This document shows, piece by piece, positions 23,675 to 32,298 of a stretch of 64,000 nt of DNA (position 1 is the stretch's first letter; each line of letters begins with the position of its first letter). Below the pieces are notes generated by a model, which had not been told where the DNA came from, searched no databases, and saw only the letters and a program-made list of their open reading frames with translations. This DNA is from CAZJKE01 sp964546585 (GTDB taxonomy: Bacteria; Planctomycetota; Phycisphaerae; Phycisphaerales; SM1A02), in contig CAZJKE010000003.1 of NCBI GenBank assembly GCA_964546585.1, forward strand, positions 1 to 64,000. The letters run 5' to 3'. The translations under genes and the position numbers were made by a program.

Positions 23675-25429
23675 TTACTTTCGGCGAAGGATGAACCCCT
23701 GTGACGTGAATCCGTTGTCGTCGCTCTGCAGCGTCCACGAAGTCGGACCGAATATCTTCATCAACGCATCAATGGGCAAGGCGTTGAACTGATTGCCGAA
23801 TTCTTCTCGCATCTCGTCAGCCATCTCCGGATCGAACTCCTCCATCTCGCTGAGCATCTGTGTCATCTGCATCTGATTGATCTCCACCTGCGCAGCGAGG
23901 GTTTCCATGAAGTCGCCGTATCCCCATCCCGCAGCATTGCCTGATGGGAGCAGTCCAACCGCCTCATCCGGACCATGCGACCGTGACGCTTCGTCGGGGT
24001 TTGCAATGATCCTGAGAGCATCTTCGATGGCAGGTGTGTTCCCCAGAAATACCCAGTTGCCAGCCACCGCCAGCGACATGGTCATATCGACGCCAGGAGG
24101 CGTTGGAAGTCCCGGCATCATGCCACCGCCCAGGTCGAATGAGAAAACGCGGAACCCGAGGAAATCGCGGGGTTCGGTTCCGAGCCCCGGTGCCATCAGG
24201 TTGAGGAATGCCTCGAACGCTGGTTGATCATCGCACTCGACAGCAAGCAGATAACTCAGGCTGTCCGCCGCAATCGGCTGCCGCAGTGTGGTGACAACTG
24301 CGGTCCGTTCGCCCAGCGGATCCGTCGCCATCTTGATCATGCCGAGGGCCGCATCCATCTGTGGACCGGCCTGCATCTGCAGCATCGGTTGACTGCCGAT
24401 GAAATCGCTGAGCCAATCGGACACCTTGTCGAATTCGAACTCGACGCTGCCGAAGGAGATGGTCGAAGACCCTACGAATGACGGCACATCACCGTTTGAT
24501 CCACCCTCGCCAATCAGGCCGAGGAGCCCATCGCGGCCATCTCGCATCCATACTGTGTACCTCGACTCCAATAATGTGTCGTCGGAAGGATCAAAGTTCA
24601 CGATGTTCCCGATGGCGTCAATATCGCCAATCGCAGCTTTTACCATCGGCAAAGCCATGGCCATCATGTGGTTTGCCCCGGGCTGCATGAGGGCGTCCAC
24701 GAAGTTCTCGAGCATGATGACTGCTCGCACATCGCCATCGTCCCCGAGCCGCTCCATGACGGCCTGATAATCTTCGTTCTCGGAAAGCGATCCGGGCTCT
24801 GCATCGCCATCGACGACCGCAAGTCCGCGAGCAATTCCATCGGCATCCGTACCGACCAGCAGGAAGCCGTCCTCCAACACCGCGTAGAACCGGCCACCCG
24901 ATCCACCCCCGAAATACTCCAACGGTTCCGACCAGTCGTGTCCGGAGAGGACCCAAACATCCTCGCCGCTGATTTCGACAGTCTCGCTTTCCCATGTGGA
25001 CTGTTCCTGGCCGCGCTCGATCAGGGTCTCGACAACCGACCCCCAGTCGCCGGCGTCGATCTCGATCATGGCCAACAACCCGGGCGACACTTCGCCCGAC
25101 TCGTGGTCGACAACCGGATAGGCCGCGAATCCCGCATACCCCGATGGGCAATCAGGCGACTCATCAAGGCCCGCTTCGGCCAGCAGTTCATTCCACATCG
25201 CCGACATCTCGCCACAGGCTTCGTCGAGTGCCTCTTCGCCCTTGACCGCAGAAATCGCACTGTACAGGGCTTCGCAGATCCCGTTGTCCTTGGCAAACGA
25301 CATCGCGCGGCCAAGGTTGTCAACCGACATGACAAGGACGGCCTCGCCTACCACCGCGTCTTCGATTTTCGTATCACTCCCCGCCACAGCGGACAGGACC
25401 AGCGTTGTCGTCATCAGTGTCGTGAACAT
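23675..25429 (-). CDS. secreted protein of unknown function, acidic (584 aa)
   Basis: The start MFTTLMTTTLVLSAVAG at 25429 has AAGGAG seven bases upstream and opens with a signal peptide; the frame upstream adds an unlikely 14 residues. The mature part is acidic and rich in Met, Gly and Asp, with repeated DGFLLVGTDADGIARGL and LAVAGNWVFLGNTPAIEDALR segments. These resemble the paired halves of DUF3352-type planctomycete proteins, but I am not sure of the family. It follows the protease gene on the same strand by 31 bases, so both are probably secreted together. Confidence 0.75.
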   Translation of the reverse strand: MFTTLMTTTLVLSAVAGSDTKIEDAVVGEAVLVMSVDNLGRAMSFAKDNGICEALYSAISAVKGEEALDEACGEMSAMWNELLAEAGLDESPDCPSGYAGFAAYPVVDHESGEVSPGLLAMIEIDAGDWGSVVETLIERGQEQSTWESETVEISGEDVWVLSGHDWSEPLEYFGGGSGGRFYAVLEDGFLLVGTDADGIARGLAVVDGDAEPGSLSENEDYQAVMERLGDDGDVRAVIMLENFVDALMQPGANHMMAMALPMVKAAIGDIDAIGNIVNFDPSDDTLLESRYTVWMRDGRDGLLGLIGEGGSNGDVPSFVGSSTISFGSVEFEFDKVSDWLSDFIGSQPMLQMQAGPQMDAALGMIKMATDPLGERTAVVTTLRQPIAADSLSYLLAVECDDQPAFEAFLNLMAPGLGTEPRDFLGFRVFSFDLGGGMMPGLPTPPGVDMTMSLAVAGNWVFLGNTPAIEDALRIIANPDEASRSHGPDEAVGLLPSGNAAGWGYGDFMETLAAQVEINQMQMTQMLSEMEEFDPEMADEMREEFGNQFNALPIDALMKIFGPTSWTLQSDDNGFTSQGFILRRK

Positions 25430-25460
25430 GGCGGTACTCCTTCTTGCTATCTGCTTGGGA

Positions 25461-26417
25461 TCAGTGTCCACTGCCTCTCAACTGCGGTGCTGTCCCAGTT
25501 CGTCTTCTGAATGGTGGCTCCAGATACTTGTGCCCCGCATTTGGATTCTTTGCGTCATAGGTAAAGGCCTCGCGGTTGCGAATGAAATCCTTGACATACC
25601 GCGTGGGAATGGCGAAGTTCAATGCTTCCGCATCTCGCCGCACCATGTTCGTGATGCCCACAACCTCGCCCCATGTATTGAACAATGGGCCACCGGAGTT
25701 TCCGGGGTTGACTGCCGCGTCCGTCTGGATGTAGGTCAAGCCATTGAAACTTCGCTGCGTCGTGGAAATCACACCCTGACTCATCGTCTGCTCCAGACCA
25801 AGCGGGTTCCCGATCGCGAAGACTGTCTGTCCAACCTCGATGGATTCGTCTCGCTCCAGGGGCGCATGGTCGAATGGTTTGCCCTCGGGATGCACCAGCC
25901 GCAGGAGCGCCAAATCCAAGTGATTGTTGATGGCGACGATTTCGATGTCCTCCAGCGTGGTACGCCGAAGTGTCCCGTCCGGCTGCGGAAGCCACACAGT
26001 TGCTCGCAGATCGGTTTCGCCTTGAATCACATGGGCATTGGTCACGGCGAAACCGTCTTCATTGAGGATAACACCTGACCCCAGCGCCTTCGGCGTCGAC
26101 ACCTTGATAACCGACGGTCCGACGAGCGCCGCCTGCTCGCGCGGACTCAGTTCCGGAAGCCCGGTCGCGACGCGATAGAGAAATCCGTCATCCTCAACGG
26201 CAACTTCGGAGTCGGCCGCATCCACAATGGCTTCGGCCACATCCTCGACCGGTATCTCGATCACTTGACTGCCAATATCGATCCAGACATGACTGTCGGT
26301 TCGTTTCAGGATCTCGCCCGTGACCTCCGCACCGTCGCGAAGCCGAACGACATCCGCCAGAACCGAGGTGGAAACCGCCGTCAGCGCCGCCAACGAGATA
26401 CATGCCATCCGCTTCAT
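25461..26417 (-). CDS. secreted trypsin-like serine protease (HtrA/DegP-type, no PDZ)
   Basis: The 318-aa product has a signal peptide, a 50-residue beta module (LRDGAEVTGEILKR...EIPVEDVAEAI) and a trypsin-like domain with the full triad: His in TNAHVI, Asp in NNHLDLALL and Ser in NPGNSGGPLF. There is no PDZ domain; the C terminus is a short basic tail. HtrA proteases act in periplasmic quality control. The start at MKRMACISL is chosen for its signal peptide. The beta module is also found in the 352-aa protein at 11798. The gene is divergent from the FG-GAP gene by 40 bases. Confidence 0.88.
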   Translation of the reverse strand: MKRMACISLAALTAVSTSVLADVVRLRDGAEVTGEILKRTDSHVWIDIGSQVIEIPVEDVAEAIVDAADSEVAVEDDGFLYRVATGLPELSPREQAALVGPSVIKVSTPKALGSGVILNEDGFAVTNAHVIQGETDLRATVWLPQPDGTLRRTTLEDIEIVAINNHLDLALLRLVHPEGKPFDHAPLERDESIEVGQTVFAIGNPLGLEQTMSQGVISTTQRSFNGLTYIQTDAAVNPGNSGGPLFNTWGEVVGITNMVRRDAEALNFAIPTRYVKDFIRNREAFTYDAKNPNAGHKYLEPPFRRRTGTAPQLRGSGH

Positions 26418-26457
26418 GGTCCGGCCAGTATAGTGGCTCATCCCGAAGGAGAAACCC

Positions 26458-28728
26458 ATGCCTACCCTGCTGCTGACCGCTGCCGCAGCCCTGTGTGCTG
26501 CCACCAACGCCGATGACGCTCCGCTGGCCGATTACTTTGGCTTCCAAGGTGTCGAAGCCATCAAGATCGGCGACCGCGCCGGTCCAATGTATGTCGCCGA
26601 CATGAATGGTGACGGGCTTCAAGACATCCTCATTGTCAATAATCACTTCAGCCGCATCGATCTCCTGTTGCAAGACCGCAACGGAGATCCAGCGGACATC
26701 CCCTCCGTCTCGCGAGCAAACGAAATACCAGAGCATTGGCGTTTCGACCGCGAGCAGATCATGGTGCCGCACAAGGTCACGGCGTTGGCCACCCATGACT
26801 TTGACAACGACAGCCGCATGGATATCGTCTACGCCGCGCAGCCATCCCACGTCGTGTTCCTGCGGCAGATGCCCGACGGGACTTTTGAGCAGGCGAGGCG
26901 ACACCGCGTCAAGGACATCGCAGCAAATCGCGCTGCTTTTTCGATCCACAACATCATCGACAATCGCGCGCCGGAACTGATCACGATTGCGGATGGCAAC
27001 ATCGTCATCTATCCAATTACCGGCGATGTACTCGGCAAGGCAACCGAAGTGCCGGCGGGTACAAAGGTGGTTGCGTTTGAAATAGCGGACTATGACGGCG
27101 ATGGGCTTGATGACATCGCGGGTATCGCGCCGGACAACAAGTCTCCCGTTCGACTTTGGCTCGCGCGAACATACGGAGGGCAACTCTTGCTTGGACCCCA
27201 GATTCGGTTCGACATGCCGACCCTGCGCGAGTTTGCGGCGGTGACACCGCGTGACGGCGACGCAGCGCTCATGGCGATCATCGAACGAGCAAGTCGTAGA
27301 ATCGTCCTGTACGAACTTGTCCGCGAGTCGATCGAGACATCCGGGGATCGCGAAGCAGCGATCGAAGTGCACGCCTTCGCGGATTCGGAGAGTGGGGCCA
27401 GGTCGCATGTCATTGTGGATGTCGATGAGGACGGGCTTCTTGATGTGATTGCAACAAACGGTGCGGACAACACTGTTCTTGTGTTTCGTCAGCTCCGAAA
27501 CGGCGGGATGGACGCACCAAGGTCCTGCCCGACGCTCTCAGGAGTCGATGCCATCGCGGCGTGCGACATTGACGGAAACGGCAAGAGCGATCTCTTCGTC
27601 CTCAGCGAGGATGAGGGAGTAGTCGGCCGGTCGCCCCTGTTCGCAGGTAAAGTCCCCTTTCCTCAGCCCGTACCGATCGAGTCTGGGAACACTCCCGTTT
27701 CTCTCCAGACGGTTGAACTTGACGAGGGTTGGCGTCTGGCCGTGGTCTCCAAACAGAAGCGAGACTATGTTCTGGATCTCGTCGATGCGGACGGAAACCG
27801 AGAAACCATCGATCTCGGTTCGCTCAGTCGCGGGCCGGATGAGATCCTCGCGTTTGACGCGGATCAGGATGGCCGAATGGACCTGCTCCTCTTGACCCGC
27901 GAGCGGCCCATGAAGATGTTGCAGGCGACCGATGACGGCTTCGCGGTGCTCGATGACAGCGACATGGGGCAGTATGGCCTTGTGCAGGAAGCCACGGCGG
28001 ACAACACTTCAATTCACGATCTGGACGACGATGGGCATCCAGAGTTGCTGATTGCTGATGACAATTTCGTTCGAGGTGTTCGATACGAGCCTGAAACGGA
28101 AGGATCGGTCAGCCCCGGCTGGCAGGTTGTCGAACAGATCAACATAGATGACGGTTCATCGACTCTCGCGTCGCTCGCGAGCATCAACGAACATCAGTTG
28201 ATCGCCGCAGATACTGACAACGACCGGCTTGTCTTGATCGGCGTTGGGAAAGACGGAAGTTGGAGCGAGTCAGACAGCCTTCTTGTCAACGGCTTCGAAC
28301 TTGGGCCAATTCATACTGGTGACTTCACCGGCGACGGCGGCGATGACATCTTGGTCATGGGGGATGCTGGCTTTGCGGTTGTCCGACTCTCCGGCGATCG
28401 GCTCGCACTGAATGAGGTTCAGTCGTGGCGAAGTGATGAGACGCGGCGAGTCCAGCACGAACTTGCCGTCGGCGATGTGAACGCCGACGGACATGTTGAC
28501 ATGGTGTCACTGGATGCCGGTGAACAGATGTTGGAAATATTCACCTTCGGCGACAGTGGACGGATGATGCATGCGACGGCGTTCAAGGTGTTCGAATCGC
28601 GGATTTTCTCCGGTGGTGAGCCGCGGGAATTCGAACCGAGTCAGGCGATCATCACCGATCTGACCGGCGACCGCGCATCGGACATACTGCTCTTGACGCA
28701 CGATCGGTTGTTGCTGTATCCGCAGTAG
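26458..28728 (+). CDS. secreted FG-GAP/VCBS repeat protein
   Basis: The 756-aa protein starts with a short signal peptide (MPTLLLTAAAALCAATNA) behind AAGGAG. It carries many FG-GAP/VCBS blades with Ca-binding loops: DMNGDGLQDI, DFDNDSRMDI, DYDGDGLDDI, DVDEDGLLDV, DIDGNGKSDL, DADQDGRMDL, DDDGHPELLI and others, enough for two propellers. Unlike the protein at 1281 it lacks an ASPIC/UnbV tail. Such propellers occur on outer surfaces of planctomycetes, but the role here is unknown. It is convergent with citrate synthase. Confidence 0.85.
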   Translation: MPTLLLTAAAALCAATNADDAPLADYFGFQGVEAIKIGDRAGPMYVADMNGDGLQDILIVNNHFSRIDLLLQDRNGDPADIPSVSRANEIPEHWRFDREQIMVPHKVTALATHDFDNDSRMDIVYAAQPSHVVFLRQMPDGTFEQARRHRVKDIAANRAAFSIHNIIDNRAPELITIADGNIVIYPITGDVLGKATEVPAGTKVVAFEIADYDGDGLDDIAGIAPDNKSPVRLWLARTYGGQLLLGPQIRFDMPTLREFAAVTPRDGDAALMAIIERASRRIVLYELVRESIETSGDREAAIEVHAFADSESGARSHVIVDVDEDGLLDVIATNGADNTVLVFRQLRNGGMDAPRSCPTLSGVDAIAACDIDGNGKSDLFVLSEDEGVVGRSPLFAGKVPFPQPVPIESGNTPVSLQTVELDEGWRLAVVSKQKRDYVLDLVDADGNRETIDLGSLSRGPDEILAFDADQDGRMDLLLLTRERPMKMLQATDDGFAVLDDSDMGQYGLVQEATADNTSIHDLDDDGHPELLIADDNFVRGVRYEPETEGSVSPGWQVVEQINIDDGSSTLASLASINEHQLIAADTDNDRLVLIGVGKDGSWSESDSLLVNGFELGPIHTGDFTGDGGDDILVMGDAGFAVVRLSGDRLALNEVQSWRSDETRRVQHELAVGDVNADGHVDMVSLDAGEQMLEIFTFGDSGRMMHATAFKVFESRIFSGGEPREFEPSQAIITDLTGDRASDILLLTHDRLLLYPQ

Positions 28729-28745
28729 CCTCGTTCAGTGACTTG

Positions 28746-29888
28746 CTACCGCTGGTTCATTGGCACATACGACTGGCCGTGCGGGCCGTTGTATTCGCAG
28801 CGTGGGCGGATCAGTCGGTTGTCAGCGAGGTATTCGAGGCAATGTGCCGTCCAACCGGATACTCGGCTCATTGCGAAAACTGGTGTGAAGAGGTCCAATT
28901 CCAGCCCCAACGAGGAATAGGTCGTCGCGGAGTAGAAGTCGACATTCGGGAAGATGCCCTTTTCGCCGACTTCCCGTTCCATGATCTGTTCAATGCGGCT
29001 GCTCATTTCAAAGAGATCGAGATTCCCCGTGTCCTCAGCGATGCCCTTGGAGAACGACTTCAGGTAGGTGGCTCTCGGGTCGTATGCCTTGTAGACGCGG
29101 TGGCCGAACCCCATGATTCGCTCATGATTGGCCAACCGGTCAAGGACGAATCTCTCGGCAGATTCGATGTCACCGATCTCCTCAAGCATCAGCATGACGC
29201 CTTGATTAGCGCCACCGTGGAGTGGACCCTTCAGCGTGCCGATCGCGGTCGTGATCGCCGAATACATGTCGCTGAGCGTGGCTATCGTCACCAGTGCCGC
29301 AAAGGTTGATGCGTTGAACCCGTGGTCCGCATGCAAGATCAAACAGACATCCATCGCCCGCACCATGCGTTCGGTCGGCTCTTCATCTCGCACCATGCGA
29401 AGAAAACTCTCCGCAATGCAGCAGTCGCCGGTCGGTCGAATGACATCCAAGCCCTTTCGATGGCGGTCGAACCCCGCGATCAGCGCGGGCATCTTGGCAA
29501 GCATCGACAGTGACTTTCGCTCGTTCTCGTCCGGTGCATCAGCGTGAAGATCATGGAGCGCAAGCGCCGAGACAAGGGTCCTGAGCGCATGCATGGGGCT
29601 CGCGTCGCGCGGGAGCGACACGATCATGTCCCACATCGCCTCCGGAAGGTCGTATTCGCTGCGAATCTGTGCGTTGAACGCGTCGAGTTCGCTTCGGCTC
29701 GGCAGCCGCCTGTTCCAAAGCAGAAATGTCGCTTCCTCGAAGGTGCTGTGCCGGGCCAGATCATCGATGTCGTAGCCGACATACTCGAGAACGCCGTTCA
29801 ACCCGTCGATCCAGGACAAGGATGACCTCGCAACGATTGTGTTCACGAGCCCGATGTCGAAGTTCATCTCAGGCGAGGCAGTAGCCAT
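28746..29888 (-). CDS. gltA: citrate synthase
   Basis: The 380-aa enzyme condenses acetyl-CoA and oxaloacetate in the TCA cycle. Catalytic residues are visible: His in HADHGFNAST, His in GFGHRVYK and Asp in FPNVDFYSA. The length fits the short dimeric (CitZ-like) type rather than the longer hexameric type. The start MATASPEMNFD at 29888 is preceded by GGAG; the upstream frame would add 24 less typical residues. It is a single gene, convergent with the FG-GAP gene and divergent from the rhomboid gene. Confidence 0.95.
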   Translation of the reverse strand: MATASPEMNFDIGLVNTIVARSSLSWIDGLNGVLEYVGYDIDDLARHSTFEEATFLLWNRRLPSRSELDAFNAQIRSEYDLPEAMWDMIVSLPRDASPMHALRTLVSALALHDLHADAPDENERKSLSMLAKMPALIAGFDRHRKGLDVIRPTGDCCIAESFLRMVRDEEPTERMVRAMDVCLILHADHGFNASTFAALVTIATLSDMYSAITTAIGTLKGPLHGGANQGVMLMLEEIGDIESAERFVLDRLANHERIMGFGHRVYKAYDPRATYLKSFSKGIAEDTGNLDLFEMSSRIEQIMEREVGEKGIFPNVDFYSATTYSSLGLELDLFTPVFAMSRVSGWTAHCLEYLADNRLIRPRCEYNGPHGQSYVPMNQR

Positions 29889-30045
29889 GGGTAACGCTCC
29901 AGCAAAGGAAAGATCACGAAAAACACCGTCCATGTCAGCCCGTCGCCTCTTTCCATTCACGACAGCACCGAGGCGAACCGGATGACGGCCCGCAGCCTCT
30001 CCATTCTAGCATTCAATGCGTCGAATCCAAGCCTACACTGTGCAA

Positions 30046-31218
30046 ATGCTGCTGCCGATCGGCACGGATGCCCGAACGCGACGACAACCGCTGGTCACGG
30101 CCGCCATCGTTGCAGCGAATCTCGCAGTATTTGTGCTGCAGCGGACGCTTTCGACGCGAACCGGCGATGCCTGGGTTGCCGCAGGGCAACTCACCCCACT
30201 TGATTTTCACGCCGCCAATCTCCTTACCTACCAATTCCTGCACGCGGACTTCTGGCATGTCGCGGGAAACATGATTTTTCTCTGGCCTTTCGGTCGCACG
30301 ATCGAAGATCGATTTGGTCATGTCGGGTTCGCCGTGTTCTTTCTGGGCTGCGGTGCAATCGCCGGCCTTGCCCACATGTGGTCTACACCCGCGCCGGTCA
30401 TCGGCGCCAGTGGTGCGGTGTGCGCAGTGACTGCAGCATTCGTTGCAATTGCTCCTCGCATGCGCATTCGAGTTCTGCTGATCTTCTTTGTCATTGGCGT
30501 CTACGCAATCCCCGCCCTCTGGCTGGTCGGGCTCTTCGTCCTGTTTGATGCGGCGAATCTGCTTGGCAGCATGATTGAAGCCGGTGGCGACCGAGTTGCA
30601 TGGGTAGCGCACTTGGCGGGGTATGCCAGCGGATTCACCATCACCGCCGCACTGCTCCTGACAGGTCTGATACCGAGGGGAGATCCAGACCTCTTCCGGC
30701 TGCTGCGACAATCGCGAAGGAGGGCCGAGTATCGCAGGACTATCAAGGGCGCACCCCGTTCGAGGGTGCTCGCAGAGGATGCGGCCATGCCCACCGTGGT
30801 GTTGAAACCTCGCACCCCTCGCATGTCCGACTCTGTTTCGACGGGCCGGGGAGTCGTGGCGCGGCTCGCGGCATCCGGCGATCTTGAAGCAGCAGCAGCC
30901 CGATATCTTGAACTTCTGGATGAAGACGACACGCTCGCCATGGACGCTTCGACGCAGGTGGAGATAGGCAACTGGCTTGTTCGCCACGAACGGTTCGAGG
31001 AGGCTGCGACGGTCTACGAACAACACATCGCTCGCAATCTGGCGGCCGAAGATCGATCAGATGTCGCGCTCTTGCTGTGTACCCAGTACATTCGCCGCCT
31101 TGACAAACCGCAGCGGGCGCACGATCTGCTGGAGGAGTTCGCGCAGACCATGGCTGAGGCACACCCGGTCCTGTTCAAGTCAGTTCAAGGTGAGGTGGAG
31201 AAAGCGATGAACACATGA
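30046..31218 (+). CDS. rhomboid-family intramembrane serine protease with C-terminal helical-repeat domain
   Basis: The 390-aa protein has a rhomboid core in the first ~220 residues: HADFWHVAGNMIFLWPFG, the catalytic Ser in GASGAV, and the catalytic His in AHLAGYASG. A soluble C-terminal part (about 265-390) has TPR-like helices (AARYLELLDEDD, ERFEEAATVYEQHI). Rhomboids cut membrane helices of other proteins. The start MLLPIGTDAR resembles other rhomboids; ATG at 30016 is possible. It overlaps trpF by ATGA. Fusion of a rhomboid with a repeat domain suggests substrate recruitment. Confidence 0.9.
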   Translation: MLLPIGTDARTRRQPLVTAAIVAANLAVFVLQRTLSTRTGDAWVAAGQLTPLDFHAANLLTYQFLHADFWHVAGNMIFLWPFGRTIEDRFGHVGFAVFFLGCGAIAGLAHMWSTPAPVIGASGAVCAVTAAFVAIAPRMRIRVLLIFFVIGVYAIPALWLVGLFVLFDAANLLGSMIEAGGDRVAWVAHLAGYASGFTITAALLLTGLIPRGDPDLFRLLRQSRRRAEYRRTIKGAPRSRVLAEDAAMPTVVLKPRTPRMSDSVSTGRGVVARLAASGDLEAAAARYLELLDEDDTLAMDASTQVEIGNWLVRHERFEEAATVYEQHIARNLAAEDRSDVALLLCTQYIRRLDKPQRAHDLLEEFAQTMAEAHPVLFKSVQGEVEKAMNT

Positions 31219-31841
31219 CCGGAAACTGGCACGAAGGCAAACACGTTCGAATAAAGATCTGTGGTCTTCGCACTGAGCGCGGTGTCGATGCAGCGGTGGG
31301 TTGTGGCGCTGACGCCGTTGGATTCGTGTTTGTCGATGGCTCTCCGCGGTGTGTCACGAGGGTCGAGGCCGATCGACTGTGCGGGCTCCTTCCGCCGGGG
31401 GTCCTGCCGGTCGCGGTCGTGCAGAATCATGGGGATCTGCAATCGTTCGGTGATTGGCCGGGGTGGCTGCAACTCTGCGGCGAGGAGGACCAGAGGCACA
31501 TTGCAGCAGCACCCTGCCCGGTCATTCGCGCTCTCGAATGGAGTGACGATTCGATCCGCCGATGGGATGCCAGTTGCGATGTGTCCGCCCTGTTGGTCGA
31601 CGGATCAAGGGGCGGCTTGGGGACCTCGTTCGACCACGAGCCACTTGCGTCAATCATGCCCTCTCTTGGGCATCCGGTGATTGTGGCAGGAGGACTTGAT
31701 CCGACGAATGTCGCTGCCGCCATTGCCACCCTCCGACCCTTTGGCGTCGATGTCAGCAGTGGTGTGGAGTCTGCGCGGGGCGAAAAATCGCCGGATCTGA
31801 TCCGCGCATTCTGTACCGCCGCCCGCCCCGAAGGTGTCTGA
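31215..31841 (+). CDS. trpF: phosphoribosylanthranilate isomerase
   Basis: The 208-aa TIM-barrel enzyme performs the Amadori step of tryptophan synthesis. It has the active-site Cys in VRIKICGLR, AVGFVF, and the phosphate-binding and acidic end VIVAGGLDPTNV and FGVDVSSGVE. The catalytic Asp is in DVSSGVE. It overlaps the rhomboid gene (ATGA) and ends one base from the moaC stop, so there is no room for a separate terminator. Confidence 0.95.
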   Translation: MTGNWHEGKHVRIKICGLRTERGVDAAVGCGADAVGFVFVDGSPRCVTRVEADRLCGLLPPGVLPVAVVQNHGDLQSFGDWPGWLQLCGEEDQRHIAAAPCPVIRALEWSDDSIRRWDASCDVSALLVDGSRGGLGTSFDHEPLASIMPSLGHPVIVAGGLDPTNVAAAIATLRPFGVDVSSGVESARGEKSPDLIRAFCTAARPEGV

Positions 31842-31842
31842 G

Positions 31843-32298
31843 TCAGACATCCTTCTCTTTCTTGATGATGCGAATACCGCTGATGCGGAGGCCCTTGTCG
31901 ATCGCCTTGGTCATGTCCCACAGGGTCAAGGCGGCAATGGAGACGGCGGTCAAGGCCTCCATTTCAATGCCCGTGCGGGCAGTCACCGTTGCTGATGCCT
32001 CAATGCGGATGCGATCGTCTTGGGCGTGTTCGAACGACACTGTCACATGGTCCAGTGGCAGTGGATGACACAACGGAATCAAACGGTCACACATCTTTGC
32101 AGCGGTTATCCCAGCCACCCTCGCAACCGCCAATGCCTCGCCCTTGGGCAGATCGCCGTCCAGAATGGCTCCAATCGTGTCCGGCGCGGCCTCGAAGAAT
32201 CCCTCCGCCACGGCCACGCGACGAACCTGTGGCTTGCCTGAGACATCCACCATCGACGCCCGCCCGTTCTCGTCAATGTGCGAAAGTTGATCCGTCAT
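31843..32298 (-). CDS. moaC: cyclic pyranopterin monophosphate synthase
   Basis: The 151-aa protein acts in molybdenum cofactor synthesis, making cPMP. Family motifs are GRASMVDVSGK, KMCDRLIPLCHPLPLDHV and TGIEMEALTAVSIAALTLWDM. The start MTDQLSHIDENG overlaps the stop of the amidohydrolase gene by ATGA; the open frame further upstream lies inside that gene. No other moa gene is visible nearby. Confidence 0.96.
   Translation of the reverse strand: MTDQLSHIDENGRASMVDVSGKPQVRRVAVAEGFFEAAPDTIGAILDGDLPKGEALAVARVAGITAAKMCDRLIPLCHPLPLDHVTVSFEHAQDDRIRIEASATVTARTGIEMEALTAVSIAALTLWDMTKAIDKGLRISGIRIIKKEKDV

Noticed and set aside
24668..25510. 280-residue plus-strand frame opposite the 584-aa secreted protein
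   Set aside because: The minus-strand gene has a signal peptide and a good binding site; the plus frame has neither.
30013..31026. 337-residue minus-strand frame opposite the rhomboid gene
   Set aside because: Rhomboid motifs are clear on the plus strand; this is a shadow frame.
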